From Erythroxylum novogranatense (lineage: Eukaryota > Streptophyta > Magnoliopsida > Malpighiales > Erythroxylaceae), in NCBI GenBank assembly GCA_029891385.1, contig CM057230.1, positions 18,365,372 through 18,429,371 on the forward strand: a DNA stretch of 64,000 nt, written 5' to 3'. The translations under genes were made by a program, and so were the position numbers. The number at the start of each line of letters is the position of its first letter. Within the stretch, counting starts at the first letter, position 1. The notes below the pieces were generated by a model that saw only the letters and a program-made list of their open reading frames with translations, was not told the origin of the DNA and searched no databases. Below, piece by piece: positions 1-10,603 of the stretch.

Positions 1-864
1 ACACATAATGAAGATCTGGATTTGGTGACGATTCTAAATAACCAGACAAGCCATCTTCAGAACCTACCCAAATACAATTCCAATTACACCTGGTTAATTT
101 TGCTTCCCATGGAAATCGACGTTGTCGTTTGGATCTATGAAGTTGACTGTCTCTAACAAGAGTTCCTGCAAAACAACACAAGGCACGCCAGGGTTGATAT
201 CCGGCAAGCCCCTCTAACGCTCAAGTTAGTCTTTTATGAGGGTTTTGGTTCTCAGTAAGCGAGAGAGGTAGGGTTCGATCTCGCATCAGATTATAAAGTT
301 ATACCTTATATAAGGAGTAGATGCTAAGTTTAGGTCTTTACGTATACATAGGAGACTTCCACCTGCGAATGGGTCATGGATGCATGGGTTGGGCCTGTGC
401 CTGACATAGCTGATAAGAATTAGATCAATCCTTTAGAGATGGACCGATCGATCCATGAGTCTTTATAATTAAGTTCGGATCTAGCACGACCAACCCAACT
501 AACACCTATGCTCATCTCTTCTGGCGTCATAGCTATTAAAGCCTATGAACTTTCCTTTCCAGTTAGTATTGCAGAAGAACAAGGTTGTACCCCAAATGTT
601 GATACGAAACCTCCAATCGTATGACTTTCCAACTTCGACCACATGGGTACCCAAGTCATCATCTTTAGATTTGCACCGAATAGTGAAGTTGGATCCGTCC
701 TTCATTTGGTTGTAAATTATAACGGTGGTGTAATGTGTTTGGTCCCCATCTTGACCACGTACTGGCTCAGATATTGCAAGAGTAGATTTTCCCGAAGCGA
801 TGAAAACGAAAACCAACACAAATGTGTACAAGAGATTCATACCTAATTTAATTTTCTTGTTCAT
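1..864 (-). pseudogene. SPH-1: S1 self-incompatibility-like secreted protein gene, split by an insertion and cut by the window edge
   Basis: The ATG is at 862-864 on the minus strand. The first 119 codons encode a hydrophobic signal peptide (about residues 8-30) and then the S1-family core: the NQMKDGSNFT stretch with an N-glycosylation sequon, CKSKDDDLG, the WRFRIN strand and TTLFFCN. The frame ends in a stop at 499-501, directly after the third conserved cysteine. The missing C-terminus (fourth cysteine, GSEDGL, NPDLHY) is found at about 1-91. The intervening 92-501 is foreign and is flanked by a 6-bp repeat; without it the reading resumes in frame with the paralogues at 17.6-18.0 and 43.8-44.2 kb. 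The last few codons lie beyond position 1. S1/SPH proteins are small secreted plant proteins, and poppy PrsS is the characterised member. The role of this one is unknown. As it stands it would make a protein lacking one cysteine. Confidence 0.88.
92..501. mobile_element. 410-bp insertion inside SPH-1 with 6-bp target duplication ACACCT
   Basis: ACACCT occurs at 86-91 and again at 502-507. The SPH coding sequence is continuous if one copy and the intervening 410 bp are ignored. On the minus strand the insert contains a TATATAAGG box near 300-315 and a C-rich stretch downstream, which resembles a small LTR or solo LTR. However, I do not see clean TG...CA ends, and 6 bp is longer than the usual 5-bp LTR duplication. 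Its class is therefore open: a solo LTR, TRIM or unclassified insertion. It supplies the stop codon that truncates SPH-1. Confidence 0.75.
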
Positions 865-1090
865 TTCTATGGATTTGGTTGCTAGTTACTGATATAAGAA
901 GCTTTAATTTATAGGCTTAAGTGTCTTTCAATAGTGTTTGACTATTAATGGAGTACATTAATTGTGTTGGTTAAGACTTAAGACAGATTGTGAAGTGATA
1001 AGATTTAGTTGTACATTAAAATTTTAACAGATACCATTTATGTATGCATTAGAGAGTGTAAGCTATATATTAAACAATATAATTAATGCT
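865..1090 (-). promoter_or_regulatory. SPH-1 upstream region with TATA box and conserved distal element
   Basis: The minus strand reads CCTATAAATT at 906-915, about 45 bp before the ATG, matching the position of TATA boxes in SPH-2 and SPH-3. A decayed copy of the shared palindrome-like element lies at 1046-1059 (GCATTAGAGAGTGT on the plus strand), about 182 bp before the ATG. The stretch 1010-1090 is repeated at about 3459-3540. Confidence 0.55.
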
Positions 1091-1254
1091 TAGATTGTGA
1101 ATGAATATAATAAGGATTGGAAATGAATATAGTAAGGAATGAGAATGAATATTATTATTATAATTATGATGGTTGGTTAAGAGGAAGAAATGATTACTAT
1201 TATCATTGATAGTAGTTGGTTTGTAAAAATATTAAGAAATAAAATTTTATTATA

Positions 1255-2200
1255 ATTAATTAATTAATTATATTATATTATATTATAATTAATTATATTG
1301 TAAATAATTAATTACAATATAATTATTAATTAATAAATGAATTATATTTTAATTAATTATATTGTAACTAATTAATAATATTTTAATTACAATATTTTAA
1401 TTAATGAATAATTATATTTTAATTACTTATATTGTAATTAATTAATTAATTAATTATATTTTAATTAACTAATTAATTACTTAAAAATATTTTAATTAAT
1501 TACTTAAAATATTTTAATTAATTAATTAAAATATTTTAATAAATAAATAATAATAATATTTGAATTAATTATATTGTAATTAATTAATTACAATCTTTTA
1601 ATTAATGAATGAATTATATTTTAATTAATTATATTGTAGTTAAATTAATTACAATATTTTAATTAATTAATTAATTATATTTTAGTTAACTAATTAAACA
1701 TATTTTAATTAATGAATAATAATAATAATATTTTAATTAATTATATTGTAATTAATTAATTACAATATTTTAATTAATGAATGAATTATATTTGAATTAA
1801 TTATATTGTAGTTAAATTAATTACAATATTTTAATTAATTAATTAATTATATTTTAATTAATTAATTAAAATATTTTAATAAATAAATAATAATAATATT
1901 TGAATTAATTATATTGTAATTAATTAATTACAATATTTTAATGAATGAATGAATTATATTTTAATTAATTATATTGTAGTTAAATTAATTACAATATTTT
2001 AATTAATTAATTAATTATATTTTAATAAATAAATAATAATAATATTTTAATTAATTATGTTGTAATTAATTAATTGTAATATTTTAATTAATGAATGAAT
2101 TATATTTTAATTAATTATATTGTAGTTAAATTAATTACAATATTTTAATTAATTAATAATTATATTTTAATTAGTTATATTTTAATTAATTATAGCAACC
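1255..2200. repeat. AT-only minisatellite of about 150-170 bp units
   Basis: The region is built almost entirely from AATTAATTA, TATATTGTA and CAATATTTT blocks. The marker GAATTATATT occurs at about 1611, 1783, 1951 and 2097, giving unit lengths near 172, 168 and 146 bp. Units share the order TTATATTGTAATTAATTAA, then ATGAATGAATTATAT, then ATATTGTAGTTAAATTAAT. It contains no credible coding sequence. Such DNA can unwind easily and could act as a matrix-attachment region, which is an inference only. Confidence 0.85.
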
Positions 2201-2310
2201 ATACTCTTACATAACAATGATACCCATTCATCTATATTAGGGGAATGGGGTATTACCAAAAATGGGTAATGAAAATAATAACTTTATAATCATATCCCTT
2301 TATCAAACTT

Positions 2311-2632
2311 AAGGCGTTTGGTTTGAAGGTTTGGGAATGAAGGAATGGAATAATTGTAAACAATAGTGTTTGCTTTGAGGTTTTCAATTCCAATGAATAG
2401 ATTTATTCCATTAAGTTTGAGAATCTACTAAACCCTCCAAATGGAGTGGGTATCAAGTTTTCATTCCAACCTAGTAGTTACTATTTATTACCCTCCCCCA
2501 TATGAGCAATTTTTATTTTTAATTATATTACTCATCATCGATCATCATCATCTTCATTATTATTATTATTATTATTATTATTGTTATTATTATTATTATT
2601 GTTAAGTTTTAGACTTATTATTATTATTATTA

Positions 2633-2701
<69 letters not shown>

Positions 2702-2834
2702 AAATTTTAAACTTCTTAATAATAATAATAATAATAATAAATATTATTATTATTATTATTTATTGTTATTATTATTATTTTTTATTATTATAAATTTTAA
2801 ACTTATTATTATTATTATTATTATTGTTGTTGTA

Positions 2835-2870
<36 letters not shown>

Positions 2871-2940
2871 TATTGTTGTTGTTGTTGTTATAATAATAAT
2901 AATAATAATAATTATTATTATTATTAAATTTTAAACTTCT

Positions 2941-2971
<31 letters not shown>

Positions 2972-3023
2972 TATTATTAATTATTGTTCTTATTATTATT
3001 ATTATTTATTATAAATTTTAAAC

Positions 3024-3057
<34 letters not shown>

Positions 3058-3143
3058 CATTATTATTATTATTATACTAAATTAATTATCTTATTATTAT
3101 TTTTTATTTTTATTATTAATGTTATTATATGAAATTAATTATC

Positions 3144-3178
<35 letters not shown>

Positions 3179-3446
3179 TTTATTATACGAAATTAATTAT
3201 CTTATTATTATTATTATTATAAATTTTGTAATAATAATAATAAATATGATATGAAAAATGATATTATATTATCTTTCATTCCCATTAATGCAACAAACCA
3301 AATAACATTATTTTTATTAATACAGAAACTCAAGTTACAAACCAAACATTATTTTTTATTTTTCATACATATTCCCATTTTCTTCTACTATTATACCCAA
3401 CTCCATACTCATTCCTTTTGTTCATACCCACCAAACAAGCACCTCC
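2311..3446. mobile_element. Possible TIR element (GTTTGGTTT-type ends) containing a microsatellite
   Basis: The left end GCGTTTGGTTTGAAGG (about 2313) and the right end ACCAAACAAGC (about 3430-3440) look like imperfect terminal inverted repeats, each followed inward by a GGAATGA-type stretch. GTTTGGTT-type ends are typical of Harbinger and hAT-derived MITEs. I see no certain target duplication, and the inside is mostly (TTA)n. SPH upstream DNA lies on both sides (about 1010-1090 and 3459-3545), consistent with insertion into a duplicated SPH flank. Confidence 0.35.
2555..3240. repeat. Long TTA/ATT microsatellite with interspersed TGT blocks
   Basis: Hundreds of bases of (ATT)n/(TTA)n and their complement (AAT)n alternate, with short (GTT)n runs at about 2633-2665 and 2877-2890. 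Plus-strand (TTA) blocks and (AAT) blocks can pair to form long hairpins. The interspersed motif TAAATTTTAAACTT recurs at about 2700, 2788, 2925 and 3012, so the array has a higher-order repeat. Long open frames here encode only homopolymeric Leu/Ile/Asn and are not genes. Confidence 0.95.
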
Positions 3447-3458
3447 TTAGTTACAATA

Positions 3459-3545
3459 AAATTTTAACAGATACCATTTACGTATGCATTACAGAATGTA
3501 AGGTATACATTAAACACAATATAATTAATGCTTGTTGCACATTTA
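3459..3545 (-). repeat. Orphan SPH upstream-flank copy
   Basis: This closely matches 1010-1090: AAAATTTTAACAGATACCAT, then the element GCATTACAGAATGT at 3486-3499, then ATATAATTAATGCTT. No SPH coding region follows. It looks like a duplicated piece of the upstream region of SPH-1, separated from it by the AT-rich and microsatellite block. Confidence 0.7.
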
Positions 3546-4599
3546 TCAAAGAAGATAAGTTAAATAACTTGAAAAAATTCAATAAAAGATCATTTTGTAA
3601 TATTTTAGTTATTAAATATTTTTAATAATTTAAAACATTGGAAGTATATCTAGAAATAAGTAAATTTAAAAATAAATCTACATCTTTTACTTTTAATTAA
3701 AACAATTTTCTAGTTAGTTTTAGTTGTAATTTGTATACAGTAGCTAAATAATTTAGAAGCATTATCTTAAAAGTTTATCATAAAACAACCGGTAACGTCG
3801 GAAGCTTAGTTTTGTTAGGCCTTTTAGGTCTCTCTCGCACATGGAGAATGACCCGAACATTATAGAACTTCTTTTTTAAATTAAAAATTATAATAAAATA
3901 ATAGTGATTATAGGGATGACAATAAATTGACTCGTGAGTTCATATTCAGATGTTTTCAATTGAGCCCGACTGAGCTTGGAATCTAAGGTCAAACTCTTCT
4001 AAACAAAACGACATCTAAGCTCAGGCCGATATGTCACTTTGTTTAGAAGAGTTGGGTTTTAAGTCAAGTGAAAAATGTGTTACATGCAAGATAACACGTA
4101 TTTAAGTGTTATAGGTGACAGATTGTTCCTGTAGCTCGCTCTCTGGTTGTCTTCATTGAGAGTAGTGTTGTTATCAAATTGTCTTCTGATTTTACTAAAC
4201 ACCGAGTATCAAGTTATTATTCTTGTGTAAGTGATTCACTCTCTCTATTGGCAATATTGTTGAATTACGTAAGTAACTCTGATGATTTTTAACGGTGTTC
4301 ATATATAAACTTGCATGAGAAGCTTAAGCAATATAGTTTCGGTGAATAAATACATTGAAAGACTTAGATGAGAAAGTAAATTTGTTAAGGAATGAGCAGT
4401 AATTGTATCTGGAATTAAATCTGAGTTTATTGAGTGTTGTGAAATTGTGAATTGTTGAAAGAATGAAAATACAGTAGTAAGAGAAAGGATGAACACAATA
4501 GTGAGAAAAGCTTGTGTGAGGTTTCGGTTAGCTTGCATATAACTTGTTTTGAGTTTGTATTGGACATAGAAAAGTGATTCATGCATACGTGCATTAGTT
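3546..4599. other. Non-coding AT-rich spacer with one inverted repeat
   Basis: I see no gene. An imperfect inverted repeat has arms at 3992-4014 and 4031-4053 (AACTCTTCTAAACAAA and its complement) around a 16-bp loop. The minus-strand open frame at 4299-4586 has no recognisable domain and is not supported as a gene. Confidence 0.6.
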
Positions 4600-6733
4600 G
4601 GAAAGTATAAGAAATGGAAAATTTGGAAAAAAAAAAAGGAAGAAGATATGAAAATTAGGTTTCATATTTTTGGAGAAATGAAGAAGAGAGAAAGTCACGA
4701 TCGTGCAGAGAAATGAAGAAGAGAGAAAGTCACAATCGTGCTTCTGCACGATCGAGAATGTCGTAATTGTGTAGGTGCACGATCGCGACTTACATGCTTT
4801 CTGAAGAAAGATAATTCTAAACTTCCTTTTCTCTTTTTGTTATAACTTTTGTTCTCGATATTCAAATGACATGAGACTTAAATCAATAGACTCATAACAT
4901 ATTGTGCTACCTCTTTATAAAAATTGGTAGCCTTTTGAATTAATTTGAAAAAGATTTATTTAATGAAAGTGAGGGAATCTATCGAAATAGTATGAATTGA
5001 AATATTTTACTGAACATATTTCAGTAGTTTGATTATATCTTGATCTGTAGAGTTCCAAATAAGTTGATTCTTGATTCAAATGAAACTAGAGACATAAAGC
5101 TACAATTTTCTTGAAGAAGATAAATTGTAATTTTGGTTTAAGAATTCTAAAATCTGTTCTGAATTTGAGTTATGAGTTCTATTATAGCTTAAAAAAAGAC
5201 TGACATATTTGGAGTATAACTTTCAGTATATTGAACCAAATTGAATGATCTTAGCGTCATTAGAGACATAAGACACAGAGAGACAATTGTTTAGAAGGAA
5301 GTTTCACTTAAATCTTTCATTTTTTGGATCTTATTGATCATATATAGTTGACCAGAATGGAATATTTTCATGAACAGTTGAAATGAAGAATTAGTGATTG
5401 AATTTCGATACAATTGGAGTACAATTGATATGTACGTCATTGTAATATAGAAATATACCCTAGAATTTATCATTGAACATGCATGAGATATGAAACATTG
5501 ATAAATATGTTTATTTTATTACATAAGTGCTCTAGTAATATGAAATTATTTTTATTGCATATATAAGAGCAAGTAGCGCGATCGCTTCCAAATATTGCCA
5601 TAACGTCCAGGAAATGGGCATAAGGGAGCAACTATGAGTAACCTAAGATAGTCTTACTTTATTTGTTCTGTATATTACTGAATGGTATTGATGTTACTGA
5701 ACTGCTTGATGTGTACTGAATTCTAGACAATATATGTCTAAGGTGATTGATGCATGCAAGCAAATTAGAAGTGTTACTTGTATGTGAATAAGTCTGCCTA
5801 ATTGATTTTCTGATTCTCAACTAAAAAGTTGAATGCCAGACTGAGGTATGATGAATATGAGATTAAAGTGACTGTTGTACATGACATATTCTATATTTGA
5901 TGTATTTCATAAAATGCATGATTAGATAAAGGCGTTGTGATCAGAGTAACCAGACTGAAAGAACTTTAAGCTCAAAATTCTACATATAGAGCTATGCTCT
6001 ATGATTACTATTCTGCACGTAGAGCTAAGCTCTATGATTACTATTTCTGACTGAGTCCTATAGGCTAATACCTGTATCTGTATCTGAAGGCACTCGGTCA
6101 CAACACTATGAAAACAAATGTGAGTCTCATACATATATCATTCATATATAATCGGAATTCATTGAATGATTTGCAAAACTGTAATGAAATGATTGACTGT
6201 ATGAACTGTGTGATTTTATGATGATTGTATTTGTTACATGGGTGAACCATTAAGAATGGTTATTCAACTGAGTTCGCAAAATTCATCAAAATTGCAACGT
6301 GACTTTTAGGGTTTAGTAAAGATCTTCAAAAAGGCTTCGAGTAAGAGTTCCAGATTGGGATCAGTTTGCACCTACATATGTATTTTTTTATGTTGTATTG
6401 AAAAGTGTAGTCTTAAATGTTGTATAATGTATATGAAAACGGTCGTTTGAAATATAATGATATTATGACTACAAATATTTTGTTTTGCAACGGGCCCAAA
6501 TAATTACTAAAACTCTGAGGAGTTCAATAATGATTGTAATTTTTGTAATTAAAATTGTTTATAAATAAATTAGGTCAAATTTGATTATTGATTTTTCGCA
6601 TATTATGGGTTGTTTTAAAATAAAAGTAATGAGTTTGATTTATCGACTGTTTTAGCATGCCGCTCTTGTGAGATTCGTACTCGGATATTACTTAGGATGT
6701 CGGGTATATGTCTTGAGAGAATGGGGTGTTACA
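4600..6733 (+). mobile_element. LTR A: decayed gypsy-type LTR (left edge uncertain)
   Basis: The right end reads GAGAATGGGGTGTTACA (to 6733), the usual 3' end of plant LTRs that start TGTAACACCCC. The body shares a series of phrases with the LTR at 19.3-22.5 kb and with the LTRs at 46-60 kb: CTGAACATA..TTCAGT near 5010, the AACTAGAGACATAAAGCTAC phrase near 5085-5105, the paired AGAGCTATGCTCTATGATTA units at 5988-6045, the GGCACTCGGTCACAAC phrase near 6090, and GGATCAGTTTGCACCT near 6360. The start of the LTR and the target duplication were not found, so it is probably truncated on the left. Near 4690-4790 it contains repeated GCACGATCG palindromes. Confidence 0.65.
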
Positions 6734-7460
6734 TTGGTATACCTTCATTTTGTAATGGAAGTTAATACAAGAAGGATGATTAATATAAATAGGGCTAACT
6801 ATGCTCTCCGGAAGGGTAAGAGAGAAGACTTGCTCTATATGAAGCATTATTATATTCCTGTGCTAACAATAGAGAAACCTGAAAATAAATCATAATAGGA
6901 ATGGGCTTTGCTACACCGTCAAGTTTGTAGCTACATTAGATGATAACATGTTCAAGTAAGGAGACACATGCTCAGACACTTTGGAACAAACTGAAGCACC
7001 TGTGTGCAATGAAAACATGGAGTAACAAACTACTCCTGATAAAGTGGATGATGGCATTAAGATACAAGGATGGAGATTTAATGATAGACCACGTGAACAC
7101 GTTTCATGGGATCCTCAATCAACTCTTTTCCATAGGAATCAAATTTAATGAAGAAGTTCAAGGCTTATGTTTTCTTGACATCTTACCTGACTTTTGGGAG
7201 ACTTTTAGATTATTCTAAAGTAACGCTTGCACCTGATGGAATAATATCTATGGAACTTTCTAAGAGTAGTGTTTCGAACGAGGAGATGAGAAGGAAATCT
7301 TATGACTCCACTTCACACTCCAAAGCTCTAATTACAGAATCTAGGGAGAGAGGCAGGTCCTAGAAATAGAGATCACAACAAAAGCAATTCAAAGAAAAAG
7401 TACAAAAATCTTGGGTGACATCGCAGTGGAAAGAAAGGTCCAAATGGTCCAACTTCCTCA
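6734..7460 (+). pseudogene. Ty1/copia gag fragment
   Basis: Three plus-strand frames together read like a copia Gag (UBN2 family). An N-terminal part (6755-6895) has the YALRKGKREDLLYMKHY and KPENK phrases. The middle (6940-7218) has ETHAQTLWNKLKHLCAMKTW, KDGDLMIDHVNTFHGI and DILPDFWETF. The C-terminal part (7148-7363) has APDGIISMELSKSSVSNEE and ALITESRERGRS. Frame changes and stops separate them. The next stretch (to about 7460) may hold the remnant of the CCHC region. The fragment directly abuts the end of LTR A with only TTGGTAT, a partial primer-binding site, between them. Gag packages the RNA of the element; this copy is dead. Confidence 0.75.
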
Positions 7461-7789
7461 CTTAAGACTCTCCCTTAACAAGGAAGTCTTAAGTTCGAGT
7501 CACCATAAGGAGGAGAAATAGGCATGTTCCTATTGATGACCCTCTAGCCCTCTGGATAAAGCTTCTTGATAGGATTAATTACGGACGCCTGCGCCCAAAT
7601 GGCAAGCAGGGAGTTGGAGCTACTCAGAACCAGGGCCTGATGGGAACTCGACATCGAAAGGTAGGGGAGCCAGTGATCAATTATCCGCTGACCAATCAAG
7701 TATGTGAAGACTCCTTGTGCGCAGAAGTGTACAAGTTACGTAGGAACCTGAGGGATCTTAGGGTTCCAGATTTATCTCCTTTAGGCTCA
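7461..7789. other. Unassigned relatively GC-rich stretch
   Basis: This is more GC-rich than its surroundings (phrases GGACGCCTGCGCCC and GGTAGGGGAGCC). A tRNA T-loop-like AAGTTCGAGTC occurs near 7491. I do not recognise a gene, and it may be remnant retrotransposon sequence following the copia gag. Confidence 0.3.
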
Positions 7790-8452
7790 TTTTAAATTAT
7801 TTTAGTAATTTATCTTAATTTTACTATATTCTACTATAGTCGATATTAACTAATGATTTGAGATTTTATGAGATATGTACAATAATAACATGACATGAAA
7901 GCTTATGTTATGACATAAAAGCTATTAATGATACCAACTTATTTTTTCTTAAGCTTGGTATTATGATATAAATTCTTGTTATTAAATGTGAAATGCTTAC
8001 TTATTAGGTGCACCATGTACTTCATAAATTTAGGGCATGTCTGTTTCAATTTAAGTTTTATGTTTTAAAATTTAGTAAAAAACTATTTGTATGAATTTTT
8101 TGTTTAAGTTTTTGTTTTGGTTTCTTTCGATCTTTAAAATTGAAAAAGTTGAAAATATGGTTTTGTTTTTGTTTAAAATTTTTCACATTTTGATTTCCTA
8201 TCAACATTTTTATTAATATTTTTATTTCTATTCAAATTGAAAAAGGAAAGGATTGATAAAACAAATCAAATGTAAGAAAATAGAAAACGAAAATTAAAAC
8301 TCACAATAACCAAACAAAAGTTAAACCAAATAGTTCATTAGATTTTTGCATTTTCACATCAACCGCAAATCTTTTGAGTTTGGCCCAACATGAACATAAT
8401 TAGAACTATTTTATATTATAATGATTAACATTGTTACTAAAGTGATCGATAA
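7790..8452 (-). repeat. Downstream flank of a lost SPH gene (inverted copy of the SPH-3 downstream flank)
   Basis: Read on the minus strand, this follows the order of the SPH-3 downstream flank on the plus strand. Near 8405-8450 the complement of GTTACTAAAGTGATCGAT matches 44268-44285. Further out, GCTTATGTTATGACATAAAA (near 7900) matches the complement at about 45060-45080, and the AAGCTTGGTATTATGAT phrase matches the complement near 45015. The SPH coding region that should adjoin it at 8453 is absent. Confidence 0.7.
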
Positions 8453-8613
8453 AGCTAGACTAATCCTCTCGCTGATGGAAAGACACCTCACAGAGTGGGA
8501 CAACTGACTCAAAGATTTAAGACTACTCTATACTCAAAGCCAAGGATCGAATCCCTGATCTTTAGTTAAGGGTAGATAAGTCTCTTGCCACTCAACCACA
8601 CCCCTTTTTGACT
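8453..8613 (-). mobile_element. tRNA-derived SINE-like element
   Basis: On the minus strand the 5' part reads GTGGTTGAGTGGCAAGAG, resembling a tRNA A box. GGATTCGATCC, resembling a B box (GGTTCGANTCC), follows about 30 bp later. Such internal pol III promoters are the hallmark of plant SINEs. The element sits where the SPH coding region would be expected between the two SPH-like flanks. I could not define a target duplication or a 3' tail, so a SINE is likely but not proven. Confidence 0.45.
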
Positions 8614-8830
8614 CTTAACAGAGAACATTAATTGTCTAAGTTAACAATATGCAAAGTAATAATAATTAGTTGTGCATCAAATTATTAACAAATCTTGATA
8701 AGATTTATTTCTATTTTAGGTATCTTTACACTTACACTATTTATGTATGCATTAGAGATTGTGAAGGTCCATTAAACATAATATCATTAATGCTTGCTAT
8801 ACATTTAGCAAGTTTATCGTACTAATTTAC
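8614..8830 (-). repeat. Upstream flank of a lost SPH gene
   Basis: This matches the upstream flanks of SPH-1 and SPH-2: ACATTAATTGTCTAAGTTAA, the CTTGATAAGATTTATTTCTA phrase, ACACTATTTATGTATGCATT, and a decayed element GCATTAGAGATTGT at 8749-8762, then ATTAAACATAATATCATTAA. Together with 7790-8452 it frames a site from which the SPH gene itself is missing. Confidence 0.7.
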
Positions 8831-9779
8831 ACAAAATGAACTTTTAACGAAAATTTTCAAGGCATATTAAAATTAAAAATATGTTGTCTTAAATTTACCA
8901 AAATACTACAATGAAAATTTTATATTGTTCCTAAAAAGGCTATTTAAGACCACGTTTTCTAGTATTTATTGGTGCCATATTTCTCCTGAAAATGTATAAT
9001 AACTTTTAATAATTTTTAATGTTCTATATAATAATGATTATTGTAAAATTATGGACAAGGGGTGAATCTCAGTATACAAAGCTCTTCGCTTTGTGAGAGT
9101 CGAGGGAGGATCATCAGTTGCACGAAACATTCCCTTTACATTTTATAAAGAGAATATTTTCGATCATAAAATAATAACCTTACTAATTATTCTGAAAGTC
9201 ATCCTTTGTAAAATTATGACATTCAACAAATAAAAAATCAATTCAAATAAACATAATTTATTTCATTTATATTTATAAATATTAAAAGTAAAATTAAAGT
9301 TTTAAAATTTATTTCTTCAAAACTAAACTGCAATACCTAGATTTTGTATTAATTATTTTAATCATTTAACTAAAATTTGACTAATGTATTATGTTTCTTG
9401 TGAAGGTACATTACATTAGGCAAATAAGTTGATATGTTAAATGATTTGACAAAATTTAGTAAAATGTTCAGATTTTAAAATTTTGATAATATATTGTTTT
9501 CTTAAATAATTTTGAACCATAAAAGTATTTTTTGAAAACAAGCGAAACTGCTTGAGACTCTTAAACTCAATTTTCTAAAGGTACTGCAATCACATTTTGT
9601 ATACTTCATGTTTTAAGATATACACAAGTAGAGATGTTTAGATGGTAAAGTAAATAACCATAATTATTTTGAGTTTTGATCGAGAACTTAAAATGTGATG
9701 TACTTTTATTAAATTCGAGAACTTAAAAGTAAATAACCATAATAAACCTTGAGAATATTATTAAGAACAAAACTATAAA
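8831..9779. other. AT-rich spacer with a divergent Au-SINE-like piece at about 9055-9165
   Basis: The piece GGGGTGAATCTCAGTATACA...GCTCTTCGCTTTGTGAGAGTC..GAGGGAGGATCAT..GTTGCACGAA..CCCTTTACATTTTATAAAGAG..TTTTCGA follows the order of the widespread plant Au SINE 3' region (AGCTC, GGTC-GGGAGG, TACGCA.CCTTACCC, GCAA-GAGGCTGTTTCCA). Divergence is high. The rest of the interval shows only AT-rich DNA with no gene. Confidence 0.4.
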
Positions 9780-9950
9780 ATTTGGTTAGAAGTACATTTT
9801 GTTTTTGAAAAAGAGAAAACTATATTTATAAACATCAATAGGAACAAAGATTTATAAGGTCCTAATTAAATAGAGCTAATACAAAATAAAAGACTATGAA
9901 AGCCTAGCTGCAGTTAGCCCTGCATACATCAGAAGCTGAAAATATCCCAC
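9780..9950 (-). mobile_element. 3' end of a LINE, continued at 15788-16080
   Basis: On the minus strand this reads like the 3' untranslated end of a plant LINE: GCTTTCATAGTCTTTTATTTTG, then TTATAAATCTTTGTTCC, then TTTATAAATATAGTTTTCTC, followed by an A-rich tail (the plus-strand TTTTGTTTTTG at 9799-9809). Joining it to 15788 across the Harbinger pair at the TAA target gives one continuous 3' LINE fragment. Confidence 0.55.
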
Positions 9951-10388
9951 TAAGTGCCTGTTTGGTTCGGCTTTTGGAAGTCCCAAAAGCACTTTTTCAC
10001 ACCGCAGAAGCCATTTTAAGGAAAAAATGGTTGTTTGGCTGGAAAAGTAAAAAGTGCTTTTGGAATAGAAACAGCTTTTTTAAAAGCTAGAATACAGCTT
10101 TTTGAAAAGTCAAAATTTGGAGCTTCTGAAAAAAGCCCAAATTTTAGCTTTTACGGGAAGCTATTTTTTAATCCATTACCGTCACTTACGTTTATAACAT
10201 TCACAAAACCCTCTCCTCTCTACCGTCACTTTCGTTCTCCTTTCTTCTCTTTTATCCATCCCTGCTGCACAGACACTCTCATCTAATCTAGGTAATTCTT
10301 CTCTTGTTTTCTGTTCATCAATCACTCGTCCTCTCCAGATACAGGTTATTTTTTGTTTATATTTTTGTCTCTGTGAAACTTCTCATCC

Positions 10389-10603
10389 CTGCGTTTTAAA
10401 CAATTCTGCGTTGTTTCGTTTAACGCAGATCATCTGCGTTGAACAACAACGCAGGTCTGCGTTGAGTTCAAAGCAGATGGGTCTGCGTCGAACGACAACG
10501 CAGAGGCAAGTCTGCGTCAACGCAGACCTGCGTTGTTGTTCAACGCAGATGGGTCTGCGTTGAACGACAACGCAGAGTCTGCGTTTAACAACAACGCAGA
10601 CTC
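10389..10603. repeat. Palindromic subterminal array of TCTGCGTT/AACGCAGA motifs
   Basis: About a dozen copies of AACGCAG(A) or its complement CTGCGTT occur in both orientations within 215 bp, so large hairpins can form. The same motifs fill the equivalent position in element 2 (12222-12430). Subterminal repeats in DNA transposons commonly bind the transposase or its MYB-like partner. That role is inferred here from position and repetition. Confidence 0.75.

Noticed and set aside
643..846. Plus-strand open frame opposite SPH-1
   Set aside because: It is the antisense shadow of the SPH-1 coding strand, with no domain and no promoter.
2634..2927. Open frame of 97 codons, mostly Leu, Ile, Asn and Tyr
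   Set aside because: It is a translation of the TTA/AAT microsatellite and has no coding meaning.
4299..4586. 95-codon minus-strand frame with hydrophobic stretches
   Set aside because: No homology is recognised, there is no promoter or splice signal, and it lies in or beside a decayed LTR.
7480..7500. Possible tRNA gene, from the T-loop-like AAGTTCGAGTC
   Set aside because: No acceptor, D or anticodon stem could be folded around it. It may be SINE or retrotransposon debris.
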